Made by a program: the position numbers and the translations under genes. Shown piece after piece: positions 49,017 to 56,601 of a DNA stretch of 64,000 nt (its first letter is position 1; the number at the start of each line of letters is the position of its first letter). The stretch is from Rhodocyclaceae bacterium (GTDB lineage Bacteria; Pseudomonadota; Gammaproteobacteria; Burkholderiales; Rhodocyclaceae), in assembly GCA_013388985.1 (NCBI GenBank), contig JACAEF010000052.1, positions 1 to 64,000 of the forward strand, in the 5' to 3' direction. The notes beneath the pieces were generated by a model that saw only the letters and a program-made list of their open reading frames with translations, searched no databases and was not told the DNA's origin.

Positions 49017-49961
49017 ATGACCGAAAACTGGAAGGCATCGCTCGAACGCAAGCGCGCCGAACTCGCCGAGCAGCTGCATGCGCCGATGGCACGGCTGGCT
49101 TCGCTGTGTCCGCCGCTGTGGGGGGACCGGGAAAAACTCGATGCCTTGCTGCAGGAGCACTTCGCCGAGGTGCCGCATGTCAAGTATCTCTATTGCCTGG
49201 ATCCCAGGGGAATACAGATCTGCGACAACGTCGGCGCGGACCGGCTATCGACCGTGCATTTCGGCCGCGACCGTTCACATCGCTCCTATATGCGCGAACC
49301 GATGCCGCCGTGGGGCTTCCTGCTCTCCGATGCCTATGTGAGCCAGTCGGGGCGTCCCTCGATCACCGCGCTGCATGTCGTCCGGCAGGGCGATACGCTG
49401 CTGGGCTATCTGGGGGCCGACTTCGATCTGCGTCATCTGCCAACGGCCACCGCCCTGCACGAGGAGTCGCGGGCCTGGCGGCAGATCAAGGGCGATCCGT
49501 CGATCCGCGGCACCGTATTCATGCAGGAGCGCATCGACAGCCCGATGGATCGCCACATCGACCAGGCGCTGACGATCCTCGAGGAGCTGATCACCGACCG
49601 GGGCTTGTTCCAGGCGGTGATCCATTTCTCCAGCAGCCGGGTCACCGCCTGGTTTCTCGATGACCCGTATCGCTACCGCCTCATCGACGACGAGGCGCTC
49701 GCCGACCCCGATGTCTGCCTGCTCTATCCGCGCCAGCCCTGGCCGGACGATGCCTCGATGCCGCGCGAGGCGATCCGGCCGATCCTGGCCGGCATGCGCG
49801 AGTTGCGCCTGGCCGATCGCACCATCTATCTGCGCTCGGCCTCGATCAACATCTTCAATGGCATGGTGAGCCTGACCTTTTCGTGCGACGGCTCGCATTA
49901 CCTGAACTACACGGATTTTCTCGACCGCAAGAGCGGTTTCTGGCTCGGCATCGGCGGTTAG
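49017..49961 (+). CDS. Cytosolic PDC/Cache-type sensor domain protein
   Basis: A 314-residue protein without any signal peptide or membrane helix. The segments KYLYCLDPRGIQICDNVG and FGRDRSHRSYMREPMPPWGFLLSDAYVS resemble PDC (dCache) ligand-binding domains, which are normally periplasmic parts of receptors. Here no output domain follows; the C-terminal half looks like a second, more divergent domain. The protein may be a stand-alone sensor acting with an unlinked partner. It is upstream of the FNR operon but has its own frame and a 236-nt gap after it. Confidence 0.65.
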   Translation: MTENWKASLERKRAELAEQLHAPMARLASLCPPLWGDREKLDALLQEHFAEVPHVKYLYCLDPRGIQICDNVGADRLSTVHFGRDRSHRSYMREPMPPWGFLLSDAYVSQSGRPSITALHVVRQGDTLLGYLGADFDLRHLPTATALHEESRAWRQIKGDPSIRGTVFMQERIDSPMDRHIDQALTILEELITDRGLFQAVIHFSSSRVTAWFLDDPYRYRLIDDEALADPDVCLLYPRQPWPDDASMPREAIRPILAGMRELRLADRTIYLRSASINIFNGMVSLTFSCDGSHYLNYTDFLDRKSGFWLGIGG

Positions 49962-50088
49962 GGCCTGTTCCGATCATCCGGTGAATCATGTCGCGGGCCG
50001 GTAGGTGCGGCGCTGCTCGCTCTGCCGTGCGCAACGGTTTTTTCGCCGAGTGATTGATTCTTAACGATTCGTTGACGGAAAACAGGCT

Positions 50089-50129
50089 TTGATCTGAATC
50101 AAGACGAAATATCGGTGAATGCTTATGAT
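50089..50129 (+). promoter_or_regulatory. FNR/ANR-type promoter of the Fe-S/NrfD/cytochrome operon
   Basis: A perfect FNR box TTGAT-CTGA-ATCAA at 50089-50102 is followed by -10 TATGAT at 50124-50129. The box centre thus lies at about -41, the class II position. Transcription would start near 50136 and give a leader of about 60 nt. This is a second copy of the arrangement at 227-268. Confidence 0.85.
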
Positions 50130-50197
50130 GGCTACTTTTTTCGATCTGGCGCTTCCCCAACGTGTCAGGCGGTTCCATCATCATCCGGAGGAAAATT

Positions 50198-51289
50198 GTG
50201 TCACAAGACAAGAGTTCGATAGCCGATTCGGGGCCGGAGTCATCTTCGAGCCAACCACAGCCAGCGTCCGCTGACCCTTCCCAAGCCACACTGAAAACCT
50301 CGCGGCGCGATTTTCTGAAGAGCGGCGGGATGCTGAGCCTGTCTTCGCTGATGGGCACAGCGGCGTTGATGGCCGAATCCGACGATGCGCAGGCAGCCAT
50401 CGAGTGGGCCGAGCACTTCCAGAAAAACTACCGGCTGATGACCGATGAAGAAAAGGCCGAGGCGCGCGCCCGGCTCGAAAAACGCTATTCGGAGGAATAC
50501 GGCAAGCAAGTCACCGTCGATACCACGCCCGCGCAGCCGGGCGTGCTGATGGGCTACGCGCTCAACATCCGCAAATGCATCGGCTGCCGCCGCTGCGTGC
50601 ATGCCTGTGTCGCCGAGAACAACCAGTCGCGCGGCAAGAACCGCCCGGGCGAAAAGATCGAATGGATCCAGGTGCTGCGTATGGAGCGCGGCAAGTTCGA
50701 TGCGGAGAAGATGAATCACGGCTATCCCGAAGGTCTGGGCATCCAGGTCGGCGGCAATGCCTATACTCCGGTCGGTCAGGTGCTCGAAGGCCAATACCAT
50801 TACACACCCGATCTCGTGCCCGAGAAGGATGCCACCTACATGCCGATCGCCTGCATGCAGTGCGAGAAGCCGCCGTGCGTCAAGGTCTGCCCGGTGCGCA
50901 CCACCTACCGCGAGCCGGACGGCGTGGTCGTCATCGACTACAACTGGTGCATCGGCTGCCGCATGTGCATGGGCGCCTGCCCCTACTGGGCGCGCCGCCT
51001 GAACGTCACCAATCCGGTGCTGCCCAAGGAGGAGATGAATCCGGTCACGCATTACCTCGGCAATCGTCCGCGCATGCGTGGTGTGGTCGAGAAATGCCAC
51101 TGGTGCCTGCAGCGTACCCGCCACGGCCGCTATCCGGCCTGCGTCGAGGTCTGTCCGGTCGGTGCGCGCAAGTTCGGCAATCTGCTCGATCCAAATAGCG
51201 AAGTGAGCCTGATCCTGGCGCGGAAGAACGTGTTCCGCCTCAAGGCCGACCTCAACACCTTCCCGAAATTCTTCTACTTCTACGATTGA
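50198..51289 (+). CDS. Tat-exported 4Fe-4S ferredoxin-type subunit (DsrO/TtrB/PsrB-like)
   Basis: A 363-residue iron-sulfur protein. The Tat motif SRRDFLKSGG lies near residue 37, after a longer than usual N-tail. Four cysteine clusters follow: CIGCRRCVHAC near 124, CMQCEKPPCVKVCP near 220, CIGCRMCMGACP near 251, and CHWC...CVEVCP near 303, fitting four 4Fe-4S centres. The GTG start at 50198 has a GGAGGA site 8 nt upstream. Proteins of this family relay electrons between a NrfD-type quinone-reactive protein and a periplasmic enzyme. Confidence 0.9.
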   Translation: MSQDKSSIADSGPESSSSQPQPASADPSQATLKTSRRDFLKSGGMLSLSSLMGTAALMAESDDAQAAIEWAEHFQKNYRLMTDEEKAEARARLEKRYSEEYGKQVTVDTTPAQPGVLMGYALNIRKCIGCRRCVHACVAENNQSRGKNRPGEKIEWIQVLRMERGKFDAEKMNHGYPEGLGIQVGGNAYTPVGQVLEGQYHYTPDLVPEKDATYMPIACMQCEKPPCVKVCPVRTTYREPDGVVVIDYNWCIGCRMCMGACPYWARRLNVTNPVLPKEEMNPVTHYLGNRPRMRGVVEKCHWCLQRTRHGRYPACVEVCPVGARKFGNLLDPNSEVSLILARKNVFRLKADLNTFPKFFYFYD

Positions 51290-51299
51290 GGAGGCGGCC

Positions 51300-52544
51300 G
51301 TGCTGACCAGTTTCATTACCGACTACGTGCGCTACGTCCTCAAGGGCGGCGCCAAGTTCTACACCTGGATGGGCGTGCTCGGCGTGCTGATCCTCGGCAT
51401 GCTCTACGTGTTCTATCTGCAGAACACCGATGGCCTGATCGTCACCGGCATGACCAGCCAGATCCATGAAGGCCTTTATTTCGCCAATCTGGTCTTCCTC
51501 GTCGGCGTCGCTGCCGGGGCGGTGACCATCGTCTTTCCGGCCTATGGCTACCACCACGAGGGCATGCACAAGGTGGCGGTGCTCGGCGAGATGCTGGCGA
51601 TCACCGCCGTGATCATGGTGATGATGTTCGTGTTCGCCCACATGGGCCGGCCCGACCGTCTCTGGCACATGATCCCGCCCTGGGGCATCTACAGCTTCTC
51701 CTCGATGCTCGGCTGGGACGTGATGGTGCTCACCGGCTACCTGATCCTCAACTTCGTCTGCGGCTTCTACTACCTGTGGTGCAAGTACACCGGCAGGCCC
51801 ATCAACTACAAGTGGTTCCTGCCCGTGGTGTGGATCGCGATCGTCTGGGCGCTGTCGATCCACACCGTGACGGCCTTCCTGATCTCGACCATGCCGTCGC
51901 GTCCGATGTGGCATCACAGCATGATGCCGATCCGCTTCATCACGACGGCGTTCGCCGCCGGCCCGGCGCTGATCATCCTGGCCTTCCTGATCATCCGCAA
52001 CAACACCAAGTTCTGGATCGAGGACAGCGTGATCAAACTGCTGACCACCATCGTCATCTGGTGCTTGGGCATCGCGATCTTCCTGACCATGTCCGAGGTG
52101 GTCGTCGAGCTCTACGCCCGTACCGAGCATGCCAACGGGTTGTACTACCTGATGTTCGGCCTGCATGGCCTGACCCGGCTCGTGCCGTGGTTCTGGACCT
52201 CGGTGGTGCTGATGGTCGGCGCCTTCATCCTGTTCCTGATCCCGCGCTTCCGCAACGACTTCAAGCTGCTGGTGATTCCCTGCGTGATGGCCTTCGCCGG
52301 CATCTGGATCGAAAAGGGCATGGGCCTGATCGTCCCCGGTTTCATCCCCACCCCGATCGGCGAAGTCACCGAGTATTACCCGAGTTTCGTCGAATGGCTG
52401 ATGACTCTTGGGATCTGGGCCTTCGGCTTCTTCATCCTGACCATCCTGCTGAAAGGCGCGATCGGCATCCTGCTGGGCGAAGTGAAGTTCGGCGCACGGC
52501 CGGCCGCGGGCAGTCTCGGCGCGCAAGCCGCTGCAGCGAAGTGA
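51300..52544 (+). CDS. NrfD/PsrC-family integral membrane subunit (DsrP-like)
   Basis: A 414-residue protein with about ten transmembrane helices and the NrfD/PsrC fold. It begins MLTSFITDYVRYVLKGG (GTG start 10 nt after the ferredoxin stop), with conserved polar residues in HEGLYFANLVFLVGVAAG and MGRPDRLWHMIPPWG. The long form with two extra C-terminal helices is that of DsrP/HmeB. The protein exchanges electrons with the quinone pool. No molybdopterin or other catalytic subunit is nearby. Confidence 0.9.
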   Translation: MLTSFITDYVRYVLKGGAKFYTWMGVLGVLILGMLYVFYLQNTDGLIVTGMTSQIHEGLYFANLVFLVGVAAGAVTIVFPAYGYHHEGMHKVAVLGEMLAITAVIMVMMFVFAHMGRPDRLWHMIPPWGIYSFSSMLGWDVMVLTGYLILNFVCGFYYLWCKYTGRPINYKWFLPVVWIAIVWALSIHTVTAFLISTMPSRPMWHHSMMPIRFITTAFAAGPALIILAFLIIRNNTKFWIEDSVIKLLTTIVIWCLGIAIFLTMSEVVVELYARTEHANGLYYLMFGLHGLTRLVPWFWTSVVLMVGAFILFLIPRFRNDFKLLVIPCVMAFAGIWIEKGMGLIVPGFIPTPIGEVTEYYPSFVEWLMTLGIWAFGFFILTILLKGAIGILLGEVKFGARPAAGSLGAQAAAAK

Positions 52545-52554
52545 GGCAACGATC

Positions 52555-53451
52555 ATGAAAAAAATCGCTCTCTACACGACAATTTTCGCGCTCTTCGGCG
52601 GCGCGCTCTATGTGGCCGTCGCCGCCGGGAAGACAGGCGCGGCGACGCAGCCAGCCGAGGCGCAAGCCGCCACGACGGAGGCTGCGCCTGCGCAGCCTGC
52701 CGCCGCTGCGGAAACCGCTGCCGCTCCCGCCGATGCCGCCAAGGAACCTGTGGTCTGTTTCGAAAGCCGCAAGGGTGCCTCGGAAGTGACCCAGCGCGAA
52801 ATCAGGCCGGGCTGGCCCAACGTCAAGTGCTCGCCCACCACGGGTGCCGCCCTCTGGTATGGCGATCCCTTCGACGGCACCGTGCCGATGGGCAAGATGC
52901 CCGGGCTCGAAAACATTCCCGAGGGGCATGCGCTAGTCAAGCCGCGCTCGGAGAAGCTGGCCATTTTGCCGATGTGTGCAACCGCCTGTCACAACGGCGT
53001 CGGTCCGAAATTCACGCCGCCGACACTGCCGAAGGACAAGAAGCCGACCCCGATCCCGACGATGGAAGGCCTGCTGCCTGAACTCAAGGAATTCCAGCAT
53101 GGTCGTGGGCGTCTGTGGTGCCTCGATTGCCATCACACCACCCAGCGCAACAAGCTGGTCGACAACTTCGGCGATCCGATCGACTTCGACCAATCGCAGC
53201 TCTTGTGCGGCAAGTGCCATGGCGACAAGCTGCGCGACTGGCGCGACGGCATCCATGGCAAGCGCATCGGCGAATGGGCCAGCGATGGCAAGAAGCGCTG
53301 GTTCCTATGCACCGAGTGCCACAATCCGCACAACGTCCAGCAGGGCGAGCGCAATCGCGGTTTTGCCCAGCTGCAGCCCGAGCCGCCGCCGCCGTTGCCC
53401 AAGGGCATGCCGGACATGAAGCACGAGCTGGTGCATCCGGTTGCGCACTGA
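52555..53451 (+). CDS. Membrane-anchored tetrahaem cytochrome c
   Basis: A 298-residue protein. The N-terminal hydrophobic segment is a signal or anchor, followed by an Ala/Pro/Glu-rich linker to about residue 65. The haem sites are CATACH (CX3CH) near residue 141, CLDCH near 187, CGKCH near 219 and CTECH near 256. It probably moves electrons between the Fe-S/NrfD pair and a soluble partner. It lies 10 nt after the NrfD-like gene and shares one base with the next start. Confidence 0.88.
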   Translation: MKKIALYTTIFALFGGALYVAVAAGKTGAATQPAEAQAATTEAAPAQPAAAAETAAAPADAAKEPVVCFESRKGASEVTQREIRPGWPNVKCSPTTGAALWYGDPFDGTVPMGKMPGLENIPEGHALVKPRSEKLAILPMCATACHNGVGPKFTPPTLPKDKKPTPIPTMEGLLPELKEFQHGRGRLWCLDCHHTTQRNKLVDNFGDPIDFDQSQLLCGKCHGDKLRDWRDGIHGKRIGEWASDGKKRWFLCTECHNPHNVQQGERNRGFAQLQPEPPPPLPKGMPDMKHELVHPVAH

Positions 53452-53879
53452 TGTCCGACATCCCTGAGCAACCCAAGCCGCAGCGGGGGAATCCCACCTG
53501 GGTCCCCCCGGCGCTGACGCGCGAGGAAAAAACGCGCCACGTCGGCAAGACGCCGGTGTTCTTCGGGCCGCCGCTGGCGATCCTCACCGATGGCCAGAAG
53601 AATACGATGGAGATCTCGGGCAAGCTCAATCGCACCGCCGAGCGCTATCTCGAAATCCTGCGCTCGCACGGTTTGGAGCTGACCGAGGCGGAGCGGCTGT
53701 GCATCGCCCACATCTGCAACATCGGCTTCATGTCGCCGCAGGAGATCCGCGAGTTGCCCTTCGAAGTCGGCCTGACCCGCTTCGAAACCCCAGGCCTCGA
53801 CAAGGCGGCGCTCAAGAAGAAGCTCGAATCCGCCAGCTTCGCCGATCTGGTGGCGGTGGTCGAATCTCTGGGGTTTTAG
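53451..53879 (+). CDS. Hypothetical protein in the FNR-controlled respiratory operon
   Basis: A 142-residue soluble protein with a charged N-terminus (PEQPKPQRGN) and a mainly helical C-terminal half, ending DLVAVVESLGF. I recognise no domain; there is no export signal, haem motif or cysteine cluster. It starts on the last base of the cytochrome stop codon and ends 2 nt before the hemerythrin gene, so it is firmly part of the operon. It may be an assembly or chaperone factor. Confidence 0.75.
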   Translation: MSDIPEQPKPQRGNPTWVPPALTREEKTRHVGKTPVFFGPPLAILTDGQKNTMEISGKLNRTAERYLEILRSHGLELTEAERLCIAHICNIGFMSPQEIRELPFEVGLTRFETPGLDKAALKKKLESASFADLVAVVESLGF

Positions 53880-53881
53880 CC

Positions 53882-54289
53882 ATGGCCAATCGCTTGAGCT
53901 GGGACGATCGTTACAGCATCGGTCATGAAAGTCTCGACGCGCAGCACAGGCACTTTTTCGAGCTGTGCAATGCCATGGCCGACTGCTTGGTCGAGGAAAC
54001 GGCGGCTGAGCGCTTCGACCGGCTGTTCGCCGAATTGATGGAGAAAGCGCGGGAGCATTTCATGGCCGAGGAGGCCTTGCTCGCTGCCTGCGGTTATCCG
54101 GAACTCGACGACCAGCGCAGCGAGCAGGAGGAGTTCGCCTATCTGGTCAACGAGATCGCCACGACCGAAAATTTCGATCGCAACGAGCTGCAGACCTTCC
54201 TGGCGCTGTGGTGGGCTGGGCATGTGAGGGGCGCGGCACGGAACTATCCGGCCTGGCTGGCCGCCGGCACGGCCAACCCCGCGCGGTGA
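53882..54289 (+). CDS. Bacteriohemerythrin
   Basis: A 135-residue protein with a di-iron O2-binding site. The ligand pattern is visible: GHESLDAQHRHFFEL (two His), EHFMAEEALL (His and Glu) and WWAGHV near the C-terminus. It binds oxygen reversibly and may act as sensor, store or delivery protein for oxygen-sensitive centres. It is the last gene of the FNR operon, 2 nt after the unknown gene, and a terminator follows it. Confidence 0.93.
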   Translation: MANRLSWDDRYSIGHESLDAQHRHFFELCNAMADCLVEETAAERFDRLFAELMEKAREHFMAEEALLAACGYPELDDQRSEQEEFAYLVNEIATTENFDRNELQTFLALWWAGHVRGAARNYPAWLAAGTANPAR

Positions 54290-54305
54290 CAGCGGGAACG
54301 GCAAA

Positions 54306-54337
54306 CGAAACGGGCGCCGCGGCGCCCGTTTCGTTTT
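54306..54337. terminator. Terminator after hemerythrin, also facing sodB
   Basis: The hairpin CGAAACGGGCGCC with its complement is perfect, 28 nt in total, and ends in TTTT on the plus strand. It lies 17 nt after the hemerythrin stop and also 19 nt after the sodB end. Confidence 0.92.
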
Positions 54338-54355
54338 GATGGCAGTGGCGAGGGA

Positions 54356-54940
54356 TTACGCGAAGTTCTTCGCGGCGAATTCCCAGTTCACGAGATGGTT
54401 GAGGAAGGTCTCGACGAACTTCGGGCGCAGGTTGCGGTAATCGATGTAGTAGGCGTGCTCCCAGACGTCGATGCACAAGAGCGGCGTGTCGCCGGTGGTC
54501 AGCGGGGTGCCTGCGGCGCCCATGTTGACGATGTCGACCGAGCCATCGGCCTTCTTCACCAGCCAGGTCCAGCCCGAGCCGAAATTGCCGACCGCGGACG
54601 CCTGGAAGGCCTTCTTGAACTCGTCGAACGAGCCCCACTTCTTGTTGATCGCATCGGCCAGCGCGCCGCTCGGGACACCGCCGCCGTTGGGCTTCATGCA
54701 GTTCCAGAAGAAAGTGTGATTCCAGACTTGCGCGGCGTTGTTGTAGATGCCGCCGGCCGGCGCCTTCTTGACGATCGATTCGAGATCGAGATTTTCGAAT
54801 TCGGTGCCCTTGATCAGGTTGTTCAGGTTGGTGACATAGGCCTGATGGTGCTTGCCGTAGTGGTATTCGAAGGTTTCCTCGGACATGTGCGGCACGAGGG
54901 CGTTTTTCGGGTAGGGCAGCGGGGGAAGGGTGTGTTCCAT
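54356..54940 (-). CDS. sodB: Superoxide dismutase, Fe (Fe/Mn) type
   Basis: A 194-residue cytoplasmic enzyme. The N-terminal [20 protein letters not shown], the [15 protein letters not shown] motif with metal His, and the C-terminal [13 protein letters not shown] motif (Asp and His ligands) are all present. Sequence style fits the iron form. It detoxifies superoxide. It is a single gene. Confidence 0.97.
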   Translation of the reverse strand: MEHTLPPLPYPKNALVPHMSEETFEYHYGKHHQAYVTNLNNLIKGTEFENLDLESIVKKAPAGGIYNNAAQVWNHTFFWNCMKPNGGGVPSGALADAINKKWGSFDEFKKAFQASAVGNFGSGWTWLVKKADGSVDIVNMGAAGTPLTTGDTPLLCIDVWEHAYYIDYRNLRPKFVETFLNHLVNWEFAAKNFA

Positions 54941-54999
54941 GTTTGTTCTCCTGTCTTGGGGTTGATGATCGTGAAATGATATGGTGGTCGCAGGACAAA

Positions 55000-56325
55000 T
55001 TACAACTCGTTGCCGGGCTTGGTTTTTTCGATGACGCCGGTGGCGGCGCCGCGGGCGAATTGCAATTCGATCCGTTCTCCCGGCGCAAGTCGGGCGGCAT
55101 CCCGCACGATGGCCCCATCGGCGTCACGCACGATGCTATAGCCGCGCTGCAGCGTGGCGAGTGGTGACAGGCCGGCCAAGGCCCCCTGGCAGTGGGAAAG
55201 ACTGCGTTGGCAGCGCATCACCCGGTCGTGTATCGCCTGGCGCAGGCGGTGTTCGAGGGGGGTGAGCCGCCCTCGTTGGGCAAGGCGCCGCTCGATCGCG
55301 GCCTGCAGGCGATGGTCGAGCGATTCCATCCGCTGGCGTCCGGCGGCGAGCCGCTGGGCGGGGTGAACGAGCCGCAGCGCGAGCCGGTCGAGTGCCTGCA
55401 TGCGGCTTTCGAGCGCCGTCTGCAGCGTGCGCCGCAGGATAGCGGCGAGACTGGTGAGCTCGGTGGCGGCGGCATGCCAGCCGGCGCTCGCCAGCTCGGC
55501 GGCCGCGGTGGGCGTCGCCGCGCGCAGGTCGGCGACGAGATCGGCGAGGGTCGTATCGGTCTCGTGACCGATGCCGGCGATCGTCGGCATCGGCGCGGTG
55601 GCGATCCGGCGTGCCACGGCTTCGTCGTTGAAAGCCCACAGGTCTTCGAGGCTGCCGCCGCCGCGTACGATCAGCAGCACGTCGCATTCGGCGCGCGCAT
55701 AGGCGCGGTCGAGTGCGGCGACGAGAGAGGGCGGCGCATCGGCGCCCTGGACGAGGGCCGGGTAGACGATCAGCTCGACATGCGGCGCCCGCCGCTCGAG
55801 AGCGGCGATCACGTCCGATAGCGCTGCCGCCTGCGTCGAGGTGACGATGCCGATCCGGCGTGGGTAACGTGGCAGCGGGCGCTTCCGGGCGGCATCGAGC
55901 AGCCCTTCGCGGCCGAGCTTGTCGCGCAGTTGCAGGAACATTTCATAGAGCCGGCCCAGTCCGGCGCGACGCAGAGCTTCGACGTTGAGCTGGAAGTCGC
56001 CGCGCGCCTCGTAGAGCGTGACGAGCGCCTGCGCTTCGACCTGCTGGCCGTTTTCGAGCCGCCAGGGCAGAAGCTGGGCGCGCGAGCGGAACATCACGCA
56101 GCGCACCTGCGCCTGTGCATCCTTCAAAGAGAAATACAAATGGCCAGAGGCGGCGCGGGTGAGGTTGGAAATCTCGCCGCTCACCCACAGAAGGGGAAAG
56201 CGCTGTTCGAGCAGCTGACGGGCGGCGCGGTTCAGTTCGCTGACGGTGAAGATTTCTGTGCTCAAGGGAGGCGAAAAGGGCTCAAAATGGCGGGCGGATG
56301 CGGGGGTGAATACTACCTCATCCAC
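55000..56325 (-). CDS. xseA: Exodeoxyribonuclease VII large subunit
   Basis: A 441-residue nuclease subunit. The N-terminal OB-fold ([31 protein letters not shown]) binds ssDNA, the [17 protein letters not shown] segment precedes the catalytic core, and [17 protein letters not shown] near residue 240 is diagnostic. A long coiled-coil and a C-terminal [11 protein letters not shown] segment follow. The small subunit gene xseB is not in the window. Start codon choice among several early codons is not certain. Confidence 0.95.
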   Translation of the reverse strand: MDEVVFTPASARHFEPFSPPLSTEIFTVSELNRAARQLLEQRFPLLWVSGEISNLTRAASGHLYFSLKDAQAQVRCVMFRSRAQLLPWRLENGQQVEAQALVTLYEARGDFQLNVEALRRAGLGRLYEMFLQLRDKLGREGLLDAARKRPLPRYPRRIGIVTSTQAAALSDVIAALERRAPHVELIVYPALVQGADAPPSLVAALDRAYARAECDVLLIVRGGGSLEDLWAFNDEAVARRIATAPMPTIAGIGHETDTTLADLVADLRAATPTAAAELASAGWHAAATELTSLAAILRRTLQTALESRMQALDRLALRLVHPAQRLAAGRQRMESLDHRLQAAIERRLAQRGRLTPLEHRLRQAIHDRVMRCQRSLSHCQGALAGLSPLATLQRGYSIVRDADGAIVRDAARLAPGERIELQFARGAATGVIEKTKPGNEL

Positions 56326-56505
56326 AATCCCGGTCCCTGATCGAGTAGGCCTTCGAAATATAACCGGAAACCTGCCGAAACTACGGTTTCTGCGTGTAAC
56401 ATTCTGAAAAATAAGGGACTTTATTTTGAGCAGTTTTGCGACGAAGTAACAAAAGTCCTTTCCCGATGGTCACTTAGGCACTTCATGCGCAAGAGACTCA
56501 CAAAG

Positions 56506-56528
56506 TTATCCACAAAATTTGGGGATAA
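56506..56528. promoter_or_regulatory. Pair of DnaA-box-like sequences
   Basis: TTATCCACA (a perfect consensus DnaA box) at 56506-56514 faces TGGGGATAA at 56520-56528, whose reverse complement TTATCCCCA differs by one base. The two boxes are 5 bp apart. They lie in the divergent gap between xseA and the Sel1 gene, which has no dnaA, dnaN or gidA, so this is not a replication origin by context. Confidence 0.5.
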
Positions 56529-56601
56529 TTCCGAATCGCGGCCATTTTCGGGTGCTTTTCCTCCCGATGCCGGGTCTTCGTTTCTGCTTCGCTGTTGAAC
56601 G

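Noticed and set aside
56506-56528. Chromosomal replication origin
   Set aside because: Only two boxes, no AT-rich unwinding region, and no dnaA, dnaN, gidA or parAB nearby.
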